A stretch of 64,000 bases of DNA. Source: Ichthyophis bannanicus (taxonomy: Eukaryota > Chordata > Amphibia > Gymnophiona > Ichthyophiidae). This document shows positions 34,079-44,575 of this stretch, one piece after another. The notes under the pieces were generated by a model. The model worked only from the letters and a program-made list of their open reading frames with translations, did no database searches and was not told where the DNA came from. The stretch's first letter is position 1. Each line of letters starts with the position of its first letter. The stretch is taken from contig CM066043.1 in assembly GCA_033557465.1 (NCBI GenBank), positions 113,876,778-113,940,777 of the forward strand. The letters are read 5' to 3'. The translations under genes and the position numbers were made by a program.

Positions 34079-35663
34079 GTTTTTTTAATAAGTGCACCCA
34101 GAGGAATATATTGTTGCATAGTTCTGACTCATAGTCCTCAGGAAAATGCAGCCTGACTGCCCGCCCCCTCTGTCTGTTGTCAAGTACGTCATCATGGGGG
34201 GGGGGGGTCGGAGTCCACGCAGATTCTGTTGAAATGTATGACTAGGAATTTTAGCAAGGGATTTGCTAGAGACTACGGAATTAAAATGTCTCCATCCCTA
34301 TTAGGAATGCTCTGTGAAAGGGAGTGGCCAGTGTTGGTCACTTCATGGCCCCATGAGGGCACCTTTGATATTAGTATAGTTTCCCGTGTTTATCAGGTTG
34401 TACAGAAAATGTTCCCTGATCAATTCCCCTATATAGATTCCTGGTTAAGTGTTTGTGAAGGGAAAAAAAGTCCTCCTGGATAAAGCGTTGCTATGAGGAA
34501 TAGTGTAGGAGATTGGTAGCAACCACAAGGGGGGGCCCGGAAGTCTGGAAAAAAAAAGAAGAAAAAAGCTGCCCGTTTATTCTGCCCCAGAATCTCCAGA
34601 CATTCCACTCTGTCTGTCCCAGTATCTTTATAGGCCAGTCCCCTCAGCTCTGTCACCACCCTGGGCAGAGCCTGGGGCAGGGGGGGACACCTCCCTGCAG
34701 AGGTACCCCAAGTAGTTCACCAGCCACCTCCGCAGCAGGAGGACGCGCACCCCCTCTTGACCGGAAGCCCCGGCTCAGTTCAGAGTGCCTCGGGAGGACC
34801 ACAGTCCACCGATGACACTGCCAGCAGGGATTCATTTGCCAGTTGGGGTCACTTACTGCAGACAGACAAAGCTGGGGAGCAGAATTTCAACAATCCAGAT
34901 CACCTTATACCTTATACTTTCCGAAGTACAACAGCAAGTCAAAGGGATGGTAACCTTATGCCATTGCGTCAAGTACCTGGTATACTTATCCTAAATGAAC
35001 AGGGCCTGAAAAAAGGAGGCCAGAAAGCTATGAATATCGGGAAGGTATCAGAAGTTATCCAGGGTCTGAATGAGAGCCCAGCGGCCTTTCATGAGCAGTT
35101 GTCTAGTTGTCTGAAACCTATAGATTGTATACTCCATACGAGCCAGCCCAGGAGAATTTGCGTATGGTAAATGTAGCCTTTGTCAGTCAGTCCCAGAGAG
35201 ATATAAGATGAAAAATTACAGAAAATGGATGGATTTGCGGGCATGAATACAGCACAGTTAATGGAAGTTGCTCAGAAAGTGTTTGTGAATCGTGAAAATG
35301 AACGTAACAGAGAAAGTGAACATAAAATGAAGAAGAAAGCAGATCTTCTTGCTGCCGCTTTAATTGAACGACGTGGAGGAGGTTTTCCTAATCGAAGGAG
35401 CAGAGGACGTGGAAGGGGTCGTGAAAATAATTGGACCCCACTGGGTGCGAATCATCAGTGCGCCCATTGCAGAGAAGAAGGACATTGGAGAAGTGAATGC
35501 CCGCATCTTGACTCCACCCCCAGGAGGGGAGGAGGGAGTCCCTGGAGAACAGGAGGTCGATTTCAGAGTCGTGGAGGAATGAACCGAGCACAGTTCCAGC
35601 GAGAGAGGGAAGAAGCTATTGAGGAAGTGATCTTTTGCAGAGGGCTATGACATGGATGAAGAC
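34079..35663 (+). pseudogene. Provirus gag (matrix, capsid, nucleocapsid), broken
   Basis: An ATG at 34194 is followed by a run of 11 G and then goes out of frame with the matrix domain, which is open at 34229-34483 (SWPHEGTFD, DQFPYIDSW, as in gammaretroviral matrix). Capsid pieces lie in two further frames (34757-35170, with GLNESPAAFHEQL of the major homology region; and 35225-35650, with GFAGMNTAQLMEVAQKVF). A single zinc knuckle CAHCREEGHWRSEC lies at about 35459-35500, followed by an RG-rich tail. At least three frameshifts are visible, several in homopolymers. Gag would assemble the particle; this copy cannot. Confidence 0.8.
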
Positions 35664-36060
35664 TAGGCCAGACCGGGCTCCAAGTTCACCCTGGGTCCCC
35701 AGGAGCCTATGGTCAGTTTGAAGATAGGGGACCAATATATGGACTTTATGGTGGATACAGGAGCTGAACATTCAGTGGTGGCAAAGCCAGTGGCCCTCTT
35801 TCCTCTCGATCTGTCACCATTATTGGGGCAACTGGGGCTAGGGCCACCAAGCCTTTTCTGAAGAATCGCATGTGTGAACTAGGGGGGCAGAAAATAACGC
35901 ACCAGTTCCTGTATATGCCTGAATGCCCTATTACACTTTTGGGCCGAGATATGCTTGCTAAGCTCCAGGAGCAAATATCTTTCACTGAAGGAGGAGAAAT
36001 GCAGATGACTGTAAAGCCTGCTGGATTGATGGTGCTGACTGTCCCCCGAGAAGAAGAATG
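35664..36060 (+). pseudogene. Provirus protease, preceded by an in-frame TAG
   Basis: A TAG at 35664-35666 stands in the same frame as the protease and just after the gag end. Gammaretroviruses have their read-through stop at this place. The protease active site VDTGAEHSVV follows at 35751-35780. The frame then breaks near 35850, and the second half (MPECPITLLGRDML) lies in another frame from 35870. Confidence 0.75.
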
Positions 36061-37845
36061 GCGGTTCTATAATGTATCTCCAACCAAGCCAGCTAGTTCT
36101 TGTATACCCACCAATCTTTTGGCTCCGCCTGAAGTATGGGCGGAGGATACTCCACCTGGCCTAGCGAAGAACATGGCCCCTGTCGTTGTCACCCTCAAGC
36201 CAGGAGTGGAACCAGTGCATGTGAAGCAGTATCCTCTTCCTCGACCAGCCATTGAAGGTATCTACTGCCATCTGATGAAAACTGCTGAAGTATGGACTTC
36301 TCAAGGAGTGCCAGTCACCTTGGAATACCCCCCTTCTCCCAGTTAAGAAACCTGGGATGGGGGATTACCGCCCAGTACAAGATTTGAGGCGGGTAAATGA
36401 TGCAGCTGAAACTATACACCCAGTGGTACCAAATCCTTATACTCTCTTGGGACTGATCCCCGCTGAGGCTACTCATTTCACCGTCCTGGACCTGAAAGAT
36501 GCCTTCTTCTGCATACACCTAGCCCCCACCAGTCAACCTTTGTTCGCTTTTGAATGGCAAGACCCCACAACAGGAAGGTGGGGCCAACTTACCTGGACTC
36601 GATTACCTCAAGGATTTAAGAATTCACCCACTCTCTTCAGTGCTGCTTTGAATCAGGATCTCTCAAGCTACTCTGTGAACCCAGGACAAAGGGTTCTTCT
36701 TCAGTATGTGGATGACCTGCTCATAGCCACAAATTCAGAAAGTGAATGTCTACAAGCCACCATAAATGAGGCACCTTCTAAATGAGGCTGGATACAAAGT
36801 CTCAAGAGCAAAGGCGCAATTATGTCAAACTGAAGTTAAATATCTAGGATTCCAGTTGTCTAGAGGAATTCGACGCTTGGGGCCGGAACGCAAAGAAGCT
36901 GTATGCAGTATTCCCACTCCAACCACCAGGAGGCAAGTGAGAGCCTTCTTGGGGGATGCAGGGTACTGTCATATATGGATCCCCAATTTCGCTCTGTTGG
37001 CAAAGCCATTGTATCAAGTCACCAAAGGAATGGAGAGGTCTCCATTGGAGTGGGGACCTGAACAGGATGCAGCATTTCGATCTCTAAAAGCCGCTCTGAT
37101 GTCATCACCAGTTCTGGGTTTACCAGATGTCCAGAAACCTTTCCGTCTCTATGTCCATGAGTCACAAGGAAATGCTCTAGGGGTGCTGACTCAATCTCTT
37201 GGATCTTGGCAACGGCCAGTAGCCTATATGTCAAAACAGTTGGATGTGGTAGCAAGAGGTTGGCCCCCTTGTTTGAGAGCTGTTGCAGCTACAGCCCTTT
37301 TAGTGAGCGAAGCAGACAAGCTCACTCTGGGACAGAATCTTCAAGTTACTGTACCACATTCTGTTCTGACCCTCATGGAACACAAAGGGAGTTTCTGGCT
37401 CACAAATTCACGAATGTTGAAGAATCAGAGTATGCTGTGTGAAAACCCCCAGATACAACTGAAGGTCAGTCAAGCTCTGAATCCTGCTACATTGCTTCCA
37501 ATTGGTCCTGGCCCCACCGATCATGACTGTCTGGAAATTATGGACACTGTATTCTCAAGTTGCCCGGATTTGACTGACGTTCCTTTGGAAAACCCAGAAC
37601 GGACTTTCTTTGTGGATGGAAGCAGTCTCGTCATCAATGGACATCGTTGTGCTGGCTATGCAATAGTGACCCTGGACATGGTAGTTGAGTCCTCAGCTTT
37701 GCCCCCAAGGGACTTCAGCACAGAAAGCTGAACTGATAGCTCTCACTAGAGCACTGATAATAGGAAAAGGGCTCCGTCTAAATGTGTACACAGATTCCAA
37801 GTATGCTTTTACAACTTTGTATGTACATAGGGCCCTGTACAGGCA
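36061..37845 (+). pseudogene. Provirus pol: RT and partial RNase H, broken
   Basis: RT begins after protease (VKQYPLP at about 36222) and changes frame at about 36310. The frame at 36357-36785 has [23 protein letters not shown] (A), [12 protein letters not shown] (B) and [11 protein letters not shown] (C, YVDD). The frame at 36766-37731 has the thumb and connection (KYLGFQLSRG, RQVRAFLGDAGYC) and RNase H start (TFFVDGSS). Another shift at about 37720 leads to [12 protein letters not shown] and VYTDSKYAF, after which CR1 begins. Domain order and motifs are of gammaretroviral type. At least three frameshifts make it inactive. Confidence 0.83.
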
Positions 37846-39673
37846 TCTGTATTTGGAAAAACTTAGAGAAGCTAGCAAAGTAGTCAAGAAGGCAAAGATG
37901 CAAAAGGAGGAGGAAATAGCCAATGCAATAAAATGGGGGGATAAGACATTTTTCAGATATATTAGTGAGAAGAGGAAGGGCAAAAGTGGTATTGTCAGAC
38001 TCAAGGGTGCAGGGGGGGAATATGTAGAAGCTGATAAGGATAAAGCGGAATTGCTTAACAAATATTTTTGTTCTGTGTTCACAGATGAAGAACCAGGAGC
38101 AGGACCTCAGAAAACACCCACAAATAAGAACAGAAGCGAGGGACATCTTGAACAATTTTCAGAAGACTGTGTTCATGAGAAACTAGCTCAACTTAAAGTA
38201 GACAAAGCGATGGGACCGGATGGGATACACCCTAGAATACTGAGGGAACTTGGGGACGTTCTAGCAACTCCACTGACTGACCTTTTCAATGCCTCGTTGG
38301 AGTCGGGAGTGGTGCCAAAGGACTGGAGAGAGGCTCATGTGGTGCCTTTACACAAAAGCGGAAGTAAGAATGTGGTTGAAAACTACATGCCGGTTAGTTT
38401 AACTTCGGTGGTGAGTAAATTATTGGAAACGCTGCTGAAAGAGAAAATAGTGAGGTTTCTGGAGTCCAGCGGATTACAGGATCCGAGGCAGCATGGTTCA
38501 CCAGAGGCAGGTCTTGTCAGACAAATCTGATTGATTTCTTTGACTGGGTGACCAGGGAGTTGGACCGAGGGAGAGCTGTAGATGTGATGTATTTAGATTT
38601 CAGTAAAGCCTTTGACACTGTTCCTCACAGGCGACTTATAAACAAACTGAGCACCCTAGGGATGGACCCTAAAGTTACTGCTTGGGTTAGAAATTGGTTG
38701 GGTGGGAGGCGACAAAGAGTACAAGTAAATGGAGCTCACTCTGAGGAGAAGGATGTTACTAGTGGTGTGCCCCAGGGATCTGTCCTTGGTCCGATTCTTT
38801 TTAACATCTTTGTTAGTGATATAGCGGAAGGGCTGTTGGGTAAGGTTTGCCTCTTTGCGGATGATACCAAAATCTGCAATAGAGTAGACACCCAGGAAGG
38901 TATAGATAACATGAGGAGGGATCTAGCTAAGCTTGAAGAATGGTCTAGAATTTGGCAGCTGGGATTTAATGTTAAAAAATGTAAGGTTATGCATTTGGGC
39001 TGCAGCAATCCAAGGGAGCAATACAGTATAGGAGGTGAAGTACTTTTGTCCACTAAAGAAGAGCGGGACCTAAGCATAGTTGTGTCTGATGATCTTAAAG
39101 TAGCTAAACAGGTAGAAAAGGCGACGGCAAAAGCTAGAAGGATGCTTGGGTGCATACGGAGAGGAATGGCTAGCAGAAAAAAAGGAGGTGATAATGCCTC
39201 TGTATAAGTCTTTGGTGCGACCTCATTTGGAGTATGGTGTGCAATTCTGGAGACTGCACCTTCAAAAGGATGTGAACAGGATGGAGTCGGTGCAGAGGGT
39301 TGCTACTAAAATGATTAATGGGCTTCATTATAAAGCATATGAGGACAGACTTAAGGATCTTAATATGTACACCTTAGAGGAAAGGCGGGATAGAGGTGAT
39401 ATGATTGAGATGTTTAAATACCTCCATGGCATAAATGTTCAGGGAGAGAGCCTCTGTCAATTGAAAGCAAGTTCTGCTACGAGGGGACATGGGATGAGGG
39501 TGAAGAGAGATAGATTCAGGAGTGATATGCGGAAATATTTCTTTACAGAAAGAGTAGTGGATCCATGGAATAGTCTCCCAGTGGAGGTGGTAGAGATGAG
39601 GACAGTAACTGAATTCAAAAAAGCATGGGACCAACACAGAGGATCTCTAAAGGTAAAAAGTGGACTGTTGTAG
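37846..39673 (+). pseudogene. CR1 ORF2 reverse transcriptase, two frameshifts
   Basis: The first part (to 38527) has [13 protein letters not shown] (fingers), [14 protein letters not shown] and [11 protein letters not shown]. The second (38548-39207) has MYLDFSKAFDTVPHRRL (A), GVPQGSVLGPILFNIF (B) and LFADDTKI (C). The third (39146-39673) has LVRPHLEYGVQFW, VQRVATKMINGL, TLEERRDRGDMIEMFK and DPWNSLP, the usual CR1 end. Frames change near 38520 and 39150-39200. The endonuclease is missing through 5' truncation. The first frame is joined by chance to provirus RNase H codons. Confidence 0.85.
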
Positions 39674-39748
39674 TTGTTGTTATGGAAGGACAGACTAGAT
39701 AGGCCATGTGGTCTTTTTCTGTCATCATGTTTCTATGTTTAATGAGGG
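37846..39748 (+). mobile_element. CR1 LINE, 5' truncated, inserted in provirus pol
   Basis: It starts within the region before RT and ends with the CR1-type tail ATGTGGTCTTTTTCTGTCATCATG plus TTTCTATG-like repeats (39705-39740). It lies in the same strand as pol. The left junction falls in RNase H and the right junction shortly before the integrase end, so most of integrase is missing on either side. I see no clear target duplication, which is common for CR1. Confidence 0.82.
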
Positions 39749-40310
39749 TTGATAACCTCAGGAGGCAAGTCCATTAAGTATGGCCCCAAGATATTGACAC
39801 TATCAGATGCATACTGCCTACAGACCTCAGAATTTAGGAAAGGTAGAATGTATGAATAGAACCCTGAAATCTCAGTTGTCTAAACTTTGTCAAGATGTTC
39901 ACCTGAAGTGGCCCCAGGTTCTTCCTATAGCCCTTCTTAGGATATGCTTAGCCCCTACTAAGTCTTTAGGAGTTTCCCCTTTTGAGATTCTGTATGGGCG
40001 ACCTGTGCCTGTTGTACAAGGAATAAAAGGAGATATGAGACAGATTGGATCTGAAATTACTGGATAAGGACTATTGGCTTTAAGTTCTGTTTTGCAGAGT
40101 CTTCATACGTGGGTACAAGATCAGCTGCCCATCCATCTAACAGAACCTCTGCATCCTTTCAAGCCTGGAGTCTCGGTGTGGATCAAAGAGTGGAGAAAGA
40201 CACCGTTGACACCGCATTGGAAGGGACCTTATGTTGTAATCTTATCAACTCCAACAGCAGTTAAAGTTGCAGAACTCGAACCCTGGATTCATCACAGTTG
40301 AGTAAAGCCA
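39749..40310 (+). pseudogene. Provirus integrase, C-terminal part only
   Basis: The frame from 39807 reads HTAYRPQNLGKVE (end of the catalytic core with its E), LSKLCQDVHLKWPQVLP and SPFEILYGRP. A second frame from 40074 gives [24 protein letters not shown] and a WIHHS end at 40301. This is the gammaretroviral integrase C-terminus. The zinc-binding HHCC domain and the first two catalytic aspartates are absent, replaced by the CR1. Confidence 0.8.
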
Positions 40311-40459
40311 GCAGCCATTGATAGCACTGTAGAACGGAAAGCAGCTACAAAAGTATTAGCTATGTGGCAATATTACCCTATACCCCAAAATGATGCTTTT
40401 ACGCAAGTATAATATGTGATTTAATTCTCACCCTTTCTCACTTGCGGGTGAGAATAATC
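40311..40459 (+). other. Short region where env is missing
   Basis: Only about 150 bases separate the integrase end from the polypurine tract. No surface or transmembrane envelope motif is seen, so env was deleted or never present in this lineage. Confidence 0.7.
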
Positions 40460-40470
40460 AAAGGGGGGAA
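40460..40470 (+). promoter_or_regulatory. Provirus polypurine tract
   Basis: AAAGGGGGGAA immediately precedes the TG of the 3' LTR. It is the primer site for plus-strand DNA in retroviruses. Confidence 0.82.
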
Positions 40471-40742
40471 TGTGGTAGGCTATGGCCTATAATAGCCTGT
40501 AGAACATATGAGAAGCCTGAAAATTAGGCCTAAGTTCCCCACCACCACTTGGAAATAATAGTGCTGAGAAAGACCAAAGTCAGTAGAAGTTTGAGAATCC
40601 GCTTTAAACTGCTTTTGATAAGTTTGTATGAATCCTTTATTAAATTATTTTATGCTGATGATAGATATGTTCCAGTGTTCTGCATTCTCACATTCTCTGA
40701 GCTTAGAAATGACCTTGCAGTAGAGATGTATCTATGTCTAGA
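40471..40742 (+). repeat. 3' LTR of the provirus, left half
   Basis: It aligns from TGTGGTAGGC with the 5' LTR start through AGAGATGTATCTATG. The LTR is cut after TGTCTAGA (40735-40742), which is repeated where the LTR resumes at 49875-49882. The cut is thus an insertion site with an 8-bp duplication. Confidence 0.88.
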
Positions 40743-41058
40743 CACGGGCGGCCCAAGGGGGGTGCGGGGCCATGTGCAGAGACTCGGTGCGGGGCCTCAT
40801 TTGCATAAGTGGCCTTATTTGCATAAATATTTGCATAATGTTACCATACACTAACTTTTAGTAAACATGTCTCTTAATGAGTGTATGGATAAAGAAAGAC
40901 TAAAAGATTTCTACATTACTATAATACAGTGCCAACCGCCAGGCACATTAGGAACTACTACAAACGCTGCCCATTTAGAACCCATAGCAAACCCGCCGTA
41001 AAATGATTAGTGGGCTTCATTATAAAGCATATGAGGACAGACTTAAGGATCTTAATAT

Positions 41059-42318
41059 TGTGATGCAGCAAGGGGCACACCGCCCAGGGAAAATAAGATA
41101 AAAGAAAGACTTACCTCAGAGTCAGCTTTAGAAAGCAGCACTAGGCACCATGATTCACTGCAGCAAGGGAAATTCTTGCTACGTAGCAAACAAAAGTCCC
41201 ATCAGGAACACCTGAGTGAGAGTCCCCAGGTCACGTGTAGAGCTAGGGATTATTTAGGGCAGGGTTCCAGTCAGTTAGAGCAGAGTCAGAAGCAGGATCA
41301 CCACGGGAAGCAGTAGGAGAGAGAGGAGCAGGAGGTGTGTCCCAGGTCAGCTGAGCAGAAGCCCCAGGGGATTGCTGGGAGGAAATTCTTCTCACGAGGA
41401 GTCAGGAAGTGAGTCTGTCTCCAGCTCTCGAGAAGGAAGGTTCAAGGCAAGCTGCACTAAGGGAAGACCTGCTACCAGGAATAGCTTTGGAGAGAAGCCA
41501 GGATTACCCCACTACCCAAGATGCCAGCATTTGCCAGCTCAAGGCAGAGGTCACGGTGAGAGGGAAGTGTTGGGGGATGGGCACTCCATGCATGACTACA
41601 GCTTAAGAAATAGGTGTAAAGTTAGGAACAAATATACTCCTGTTCAACCAGCCCGGGAGGCTAGAAGCAAAGGCTATAGAGAGCCAAACATAAAGACAAG
41701 CCCTGCAGAGAGAAGGAAACTTCCCTATAGTAACAAAGAGAAGTTTAAAGCTTATAACTGCAAAGGGCGGGGTTCTGATTACAGACATAAGAAGCAAGAT
41801 GTTTCAGAGCTAATGTTCTGGGAGTCAAACCCAGGCAGAACCAGCTACAGAGAGAGATATAGACCCAAAGGGGGAAAAGCCTCCAGTGACTGTTATAGTG
41901 AAGTGTCACAAGACGCTATAGCTGAATACCGTTCTCAAGAAGGGTCTGATACCAGCAGTGTGAGTAGTGCTGGGGAAATGATATGGGAAGACGCTGCTAG
42001 TCTGCAAGAGGATATTCCTATGGATTGCAGTGTCTGTGTTAAATGCAACCGTATGATGTAAATACTGGATGAAGAGAACTCTGTGAATATAACAAGAGAA
42101 TATACGTGTGTCACCACTTTTGTTGCTAAGCTTATCTGATTTAAAGTTTCTGTTTCCTTTGACAAAGTCCGAGCGGGACGGGGAATAAAACCCACTTTTC
42201 ATTTCAAGTTGCTCTGAAAGACTTTTTATTTACAAGGCCAGAGCAATTACTTGTGCATACGCCCTAGGCAACCGCCTATATAGGGCTAAACAGGCCTCTA
42301 ACCACAGGCCCCATCACA
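41059..42318 (+). repeat. 5' LTR of the Gypsy element
   Basis: 1,260 bp, TGTGATGCAG to CCCCATCACA. A polyadenylation signal AATAAA lies at 42184-42189. An open frame without an early ATG spans about 41279-42061 (codon 1 at 41372 is TTG), rich in S, R, K and E, ending CSVCVKCNRMM. It is probably a composition effect; the same frame is broken in the 3' LTR by one base. Confidence 0.9.
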
Positions 42319-42321
42319 GGT

Positions 42322-42339
42322 TGGCGTAGTTGGCAGGAT
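42322..42339 (+). promoter_or_regulatory. Probable primer-binding site of the Gypsy element
   Basis: TGGCGTAGTTGGCAGGAT starts three bases after the 5' LTR, where the minus-strand primer tRNA would pair. I cannot name the tRNA with confidence. Confidence 0.5.
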
Positions 42340-42606
42340 CCAGTCCAGGAAACAAGGAGCTACAGTGCAGAGTGACAACGCGGGACGAGCGGAGTTGGCA
42401 CGCACGGAGGAGGATCCAGGTTCCAGGAGTGCGACCGCAAGCACCTTCTCAAAATAAGACCCTCCACCTTGCTCAGGTAACGGGTATTTGGGCACAGGTT
42501 GGGGAGGATCGCTGGTGAGAAGAAGAGGCTTGGGAGGAGAAATTTTTATCCTTGTTATTGTGCCGCACTTGGTTTGGTGTGTTTCTGATTTGTTTCAGGA
42601 AAGGAG

Positions 42607-44571
42607 ATGACGACGACGATGGATGCACAGGAGGTTCTCAGGTGGATGAGCAGCCAGTTCGAGAAACAGGGAGAGCTAGCTCGGCAGAACCAGGAGCAGG
42701 CCATCGCTGCCCTGGTGGAGCAACAGAAGCCCCTGACGGACTTAATGCGGACTATCCTGAAGGAGCCTAAGAAGGACGAATCACCAGCAGCCATTCCTAT
42801 CTGTGGGGTAGGCCCACAGAGCTGTGGGATTTGGACTTTAGGACAAATGCATGCTAGTGACAATTTTGATGACTTTGTGCAAACATTTGAACGAATAGCT
42901 AGTAATGCTAAATGGCCACAAGAGCAGTTAGCCGTTAGGCTGGCCTCAGCGTTAACTGGTGAGGCTCAGGCAGCCTATAGGGCCATGCCAGCAGCTCTTG
43001 CAAGTGACTATCAAGAGGTTAAGAGAGCTGTACTGGATAGGTTGGGCTTAACCCCTACCATGTACAGACGCATGCTAAGGTCTACCCGGATTCAACCAGA
43101 GGAAACACCAAAGGCACTGTATCACAGAGTGCATGGGTTGGTTTTAAAGTGGCTTGAACCCGAGGGTAAACGAATGGAGGAAGTACTTGATCTAATTGTA
43201 TTAGAGCAGTTCTTTGACGCAGTACCTGAAGAGGTTAGAACATTTCTTACTCTACAGAATTGTAGAACCTCTGCTGAAGCAGCGCACCTAACGGAAAGAT
43301 TCTTTGAGGCTGAACTAATCAAAGGAGCCAGCGCTAGCAGCAGGTCAGGGTTAGACAACTCTGTAAGAAATGCTAATATGTCTTTAAGGAACAAGGTGGG
43401 TTCACAGGAATCCAGGTATATAAAAGCAGAAGGTAACAAGGTGTTAAAGTGTTTTAAGTGTGGGAAAAGTGGACACTTTAAAAGGGAATGCAGGTCTCGC
43501 ACAGCACTTGTTACTGGCCAGGTTCACCTCACAGCTGCAGGTTTCCGAGTAGATGTGGAGGTACAGGGAGTCCCAGCTAAGGCCTTGCTTGACTCGGGGG
43601 CCGACCAAAGTATGGTCTCTCGCCGTTTTTGGAAGGCCATACAGGCCCAGAGGGGTTTTCCCCCGAGTCAGCAAGAGGGAACAGCGAAGATTCAGTGTGT
43701 GCACGGGGCAACAACTTCATATCCTTTGTTCAGGATAAAAGTTAAGGGCTTAGGCACACGAAGGGAAGTATTAGTAGCCATCATTCCCAGGCTACCCTAC
43801 GACATCGTGCTAGGAAGAGATTGGCCACCCTTCTATAAAGGCATGGAGAGCAATACATGCATAAAGGGAGGGTTAGTTTCCACCAGATCTCAGGCGAAGG
43901 AACTGAGGACCCCTAGTGACACTTTAGTGGAGGAAAATCCTAATCCTATAATGGAAGAGGGTGAGGTAGAACCAGAAGAGGGGGAAGAGGTGAGTGCAGA
44001 TGAGGGCCTACACGAGCTTCCCAGGCACGATGATTTAATTGCTAACCCCAGCGAAGGGAAAAAGAAGAGTAAGGGTGAAAAGCGCCGAGAGAGGCAGCAC
44101 CGAGCCCAGTGGAGAGCCGGAGTAGCCGATGGGCAAGGCTTGCCATGGGTACCGGCGGACCTAGTAAAAAAGTTTCCGTCCTTTGCTAAAGAACAGAGGG
44201 CAGACCCTGTATTAAAATATGCCTTCGAGTTTGCAAAGGCGGAGAGGGACGTACTCCCTAGATTCCTATTAGAGGAGGAGATATTATACAGGGAGAGTAG
44301 TAACCCCCAAAATAACGCCATTAGGAAACAGTTGGTAGTTCCTACCACATTTAAGGCTGTTGTCATGAGGCTCGCTCACGACCATCCTATTGGAGGGCAT
44401 AAAGGGGTACAGGCCACACTCGACCAAATTCTCGAGCGGTTTTATTGGCCTGGAGTATTTCGCGAGACAAAGAAATTTTGTGAGGCTTGTCCGGCTTGTC
44501 AGCGAGTAAGCGCTGCAAAGCCTGCAGGAGTTCCCCTGATCCAGATGCCTACCATAAACGGAACCAGTTAG
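42607..44571 (+). CDS. Gypsy gag-protease-integrase N-terminus polyprotein (SCAN-like gag)
   Basis: 654 codons from an ATG at 42607. Residues about 86-235 form a SCAN-like capsid domain (FDDFVQTFERIA ... WLEPEGKRMEEVLDLIVLEQF ... AAHLTERFFE). Zinc knuckle CFKCGKSGHFKREC lies at about 281-294. Protease has LLDSGADQS at about 327 and YDIVLGRDW at about 398. A highly acidic then basic linker (about 435-500) follows. The integrase HHCC domain HDHPIGGHKG ... CEACPACQ lies at about 591-632. The frame ends at 44571, one base out of step with the integrase core that starts at 44576. RT is absent between protease and integrase. Gag, protease and zinc domain are otherwise intact. Confidence 0.88.
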   Translation: MTTTMDAQEVLRWMSSQFEKQGELARQNQEQAIAALVEQQKPLTDLMRTILKEPKKDESPAAIPICGVGPQSCGIWTLGQMHASDNFDDFVQTFERIASNAKWPQEQLAVRLASALTGEAQAAYRAMPAALASDYQEVKRAVLDRLGLTPTMYRRMLRSTRIQPEETPKALYHRVHGLVLKWLEPEGKRMEEVLDLIVLEQFFDAVPEEVRTFLTLQNCRTSAEAAHLTERFFEAELIKGASASSRSGLDNSVRNANMSLRNKVGSQESRYIKAEGNKVLKCFKCGKSGHFKRECRSRTALVTGQVHLTAAGFRVDVEVQGVPAKALLDSGADQSMVSRRFWKAIQAQRGFPPSQQEGTAKIQCVHGATTSYPLFRIKVKGLGTRREVLVAIIPRLPYDIVLGRDWPPFYKGMESNTCIKGGLVSTRSQAKELRTPSDTLVEENPNPIMEEGEVEPEEGEEVSADEGLHELPRHDDLIANPSEGKKKSKGEKRRERQHRAQWRAGVADGQGLPWVPADLVKKFPSFAKEQRADPVLKYAFEFAKAERDVLPRFLLEEEILYRESSNPQNNAIRKQLVVPTTFKAVVMRLAHDHPIGGHKGVQATLDQILERFYWPGVFRETKKFCEACPACQRVSAAKPAGVPLIQMPTINGTS

Positions 44572-44575
44572 GAGA

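Noticed and set aside
41906..42202. Minus-strand frames repeated at 46433-46729
   Set aside because: They recur only because the LTR recurs; both strands are open by composition and no motif is seen.
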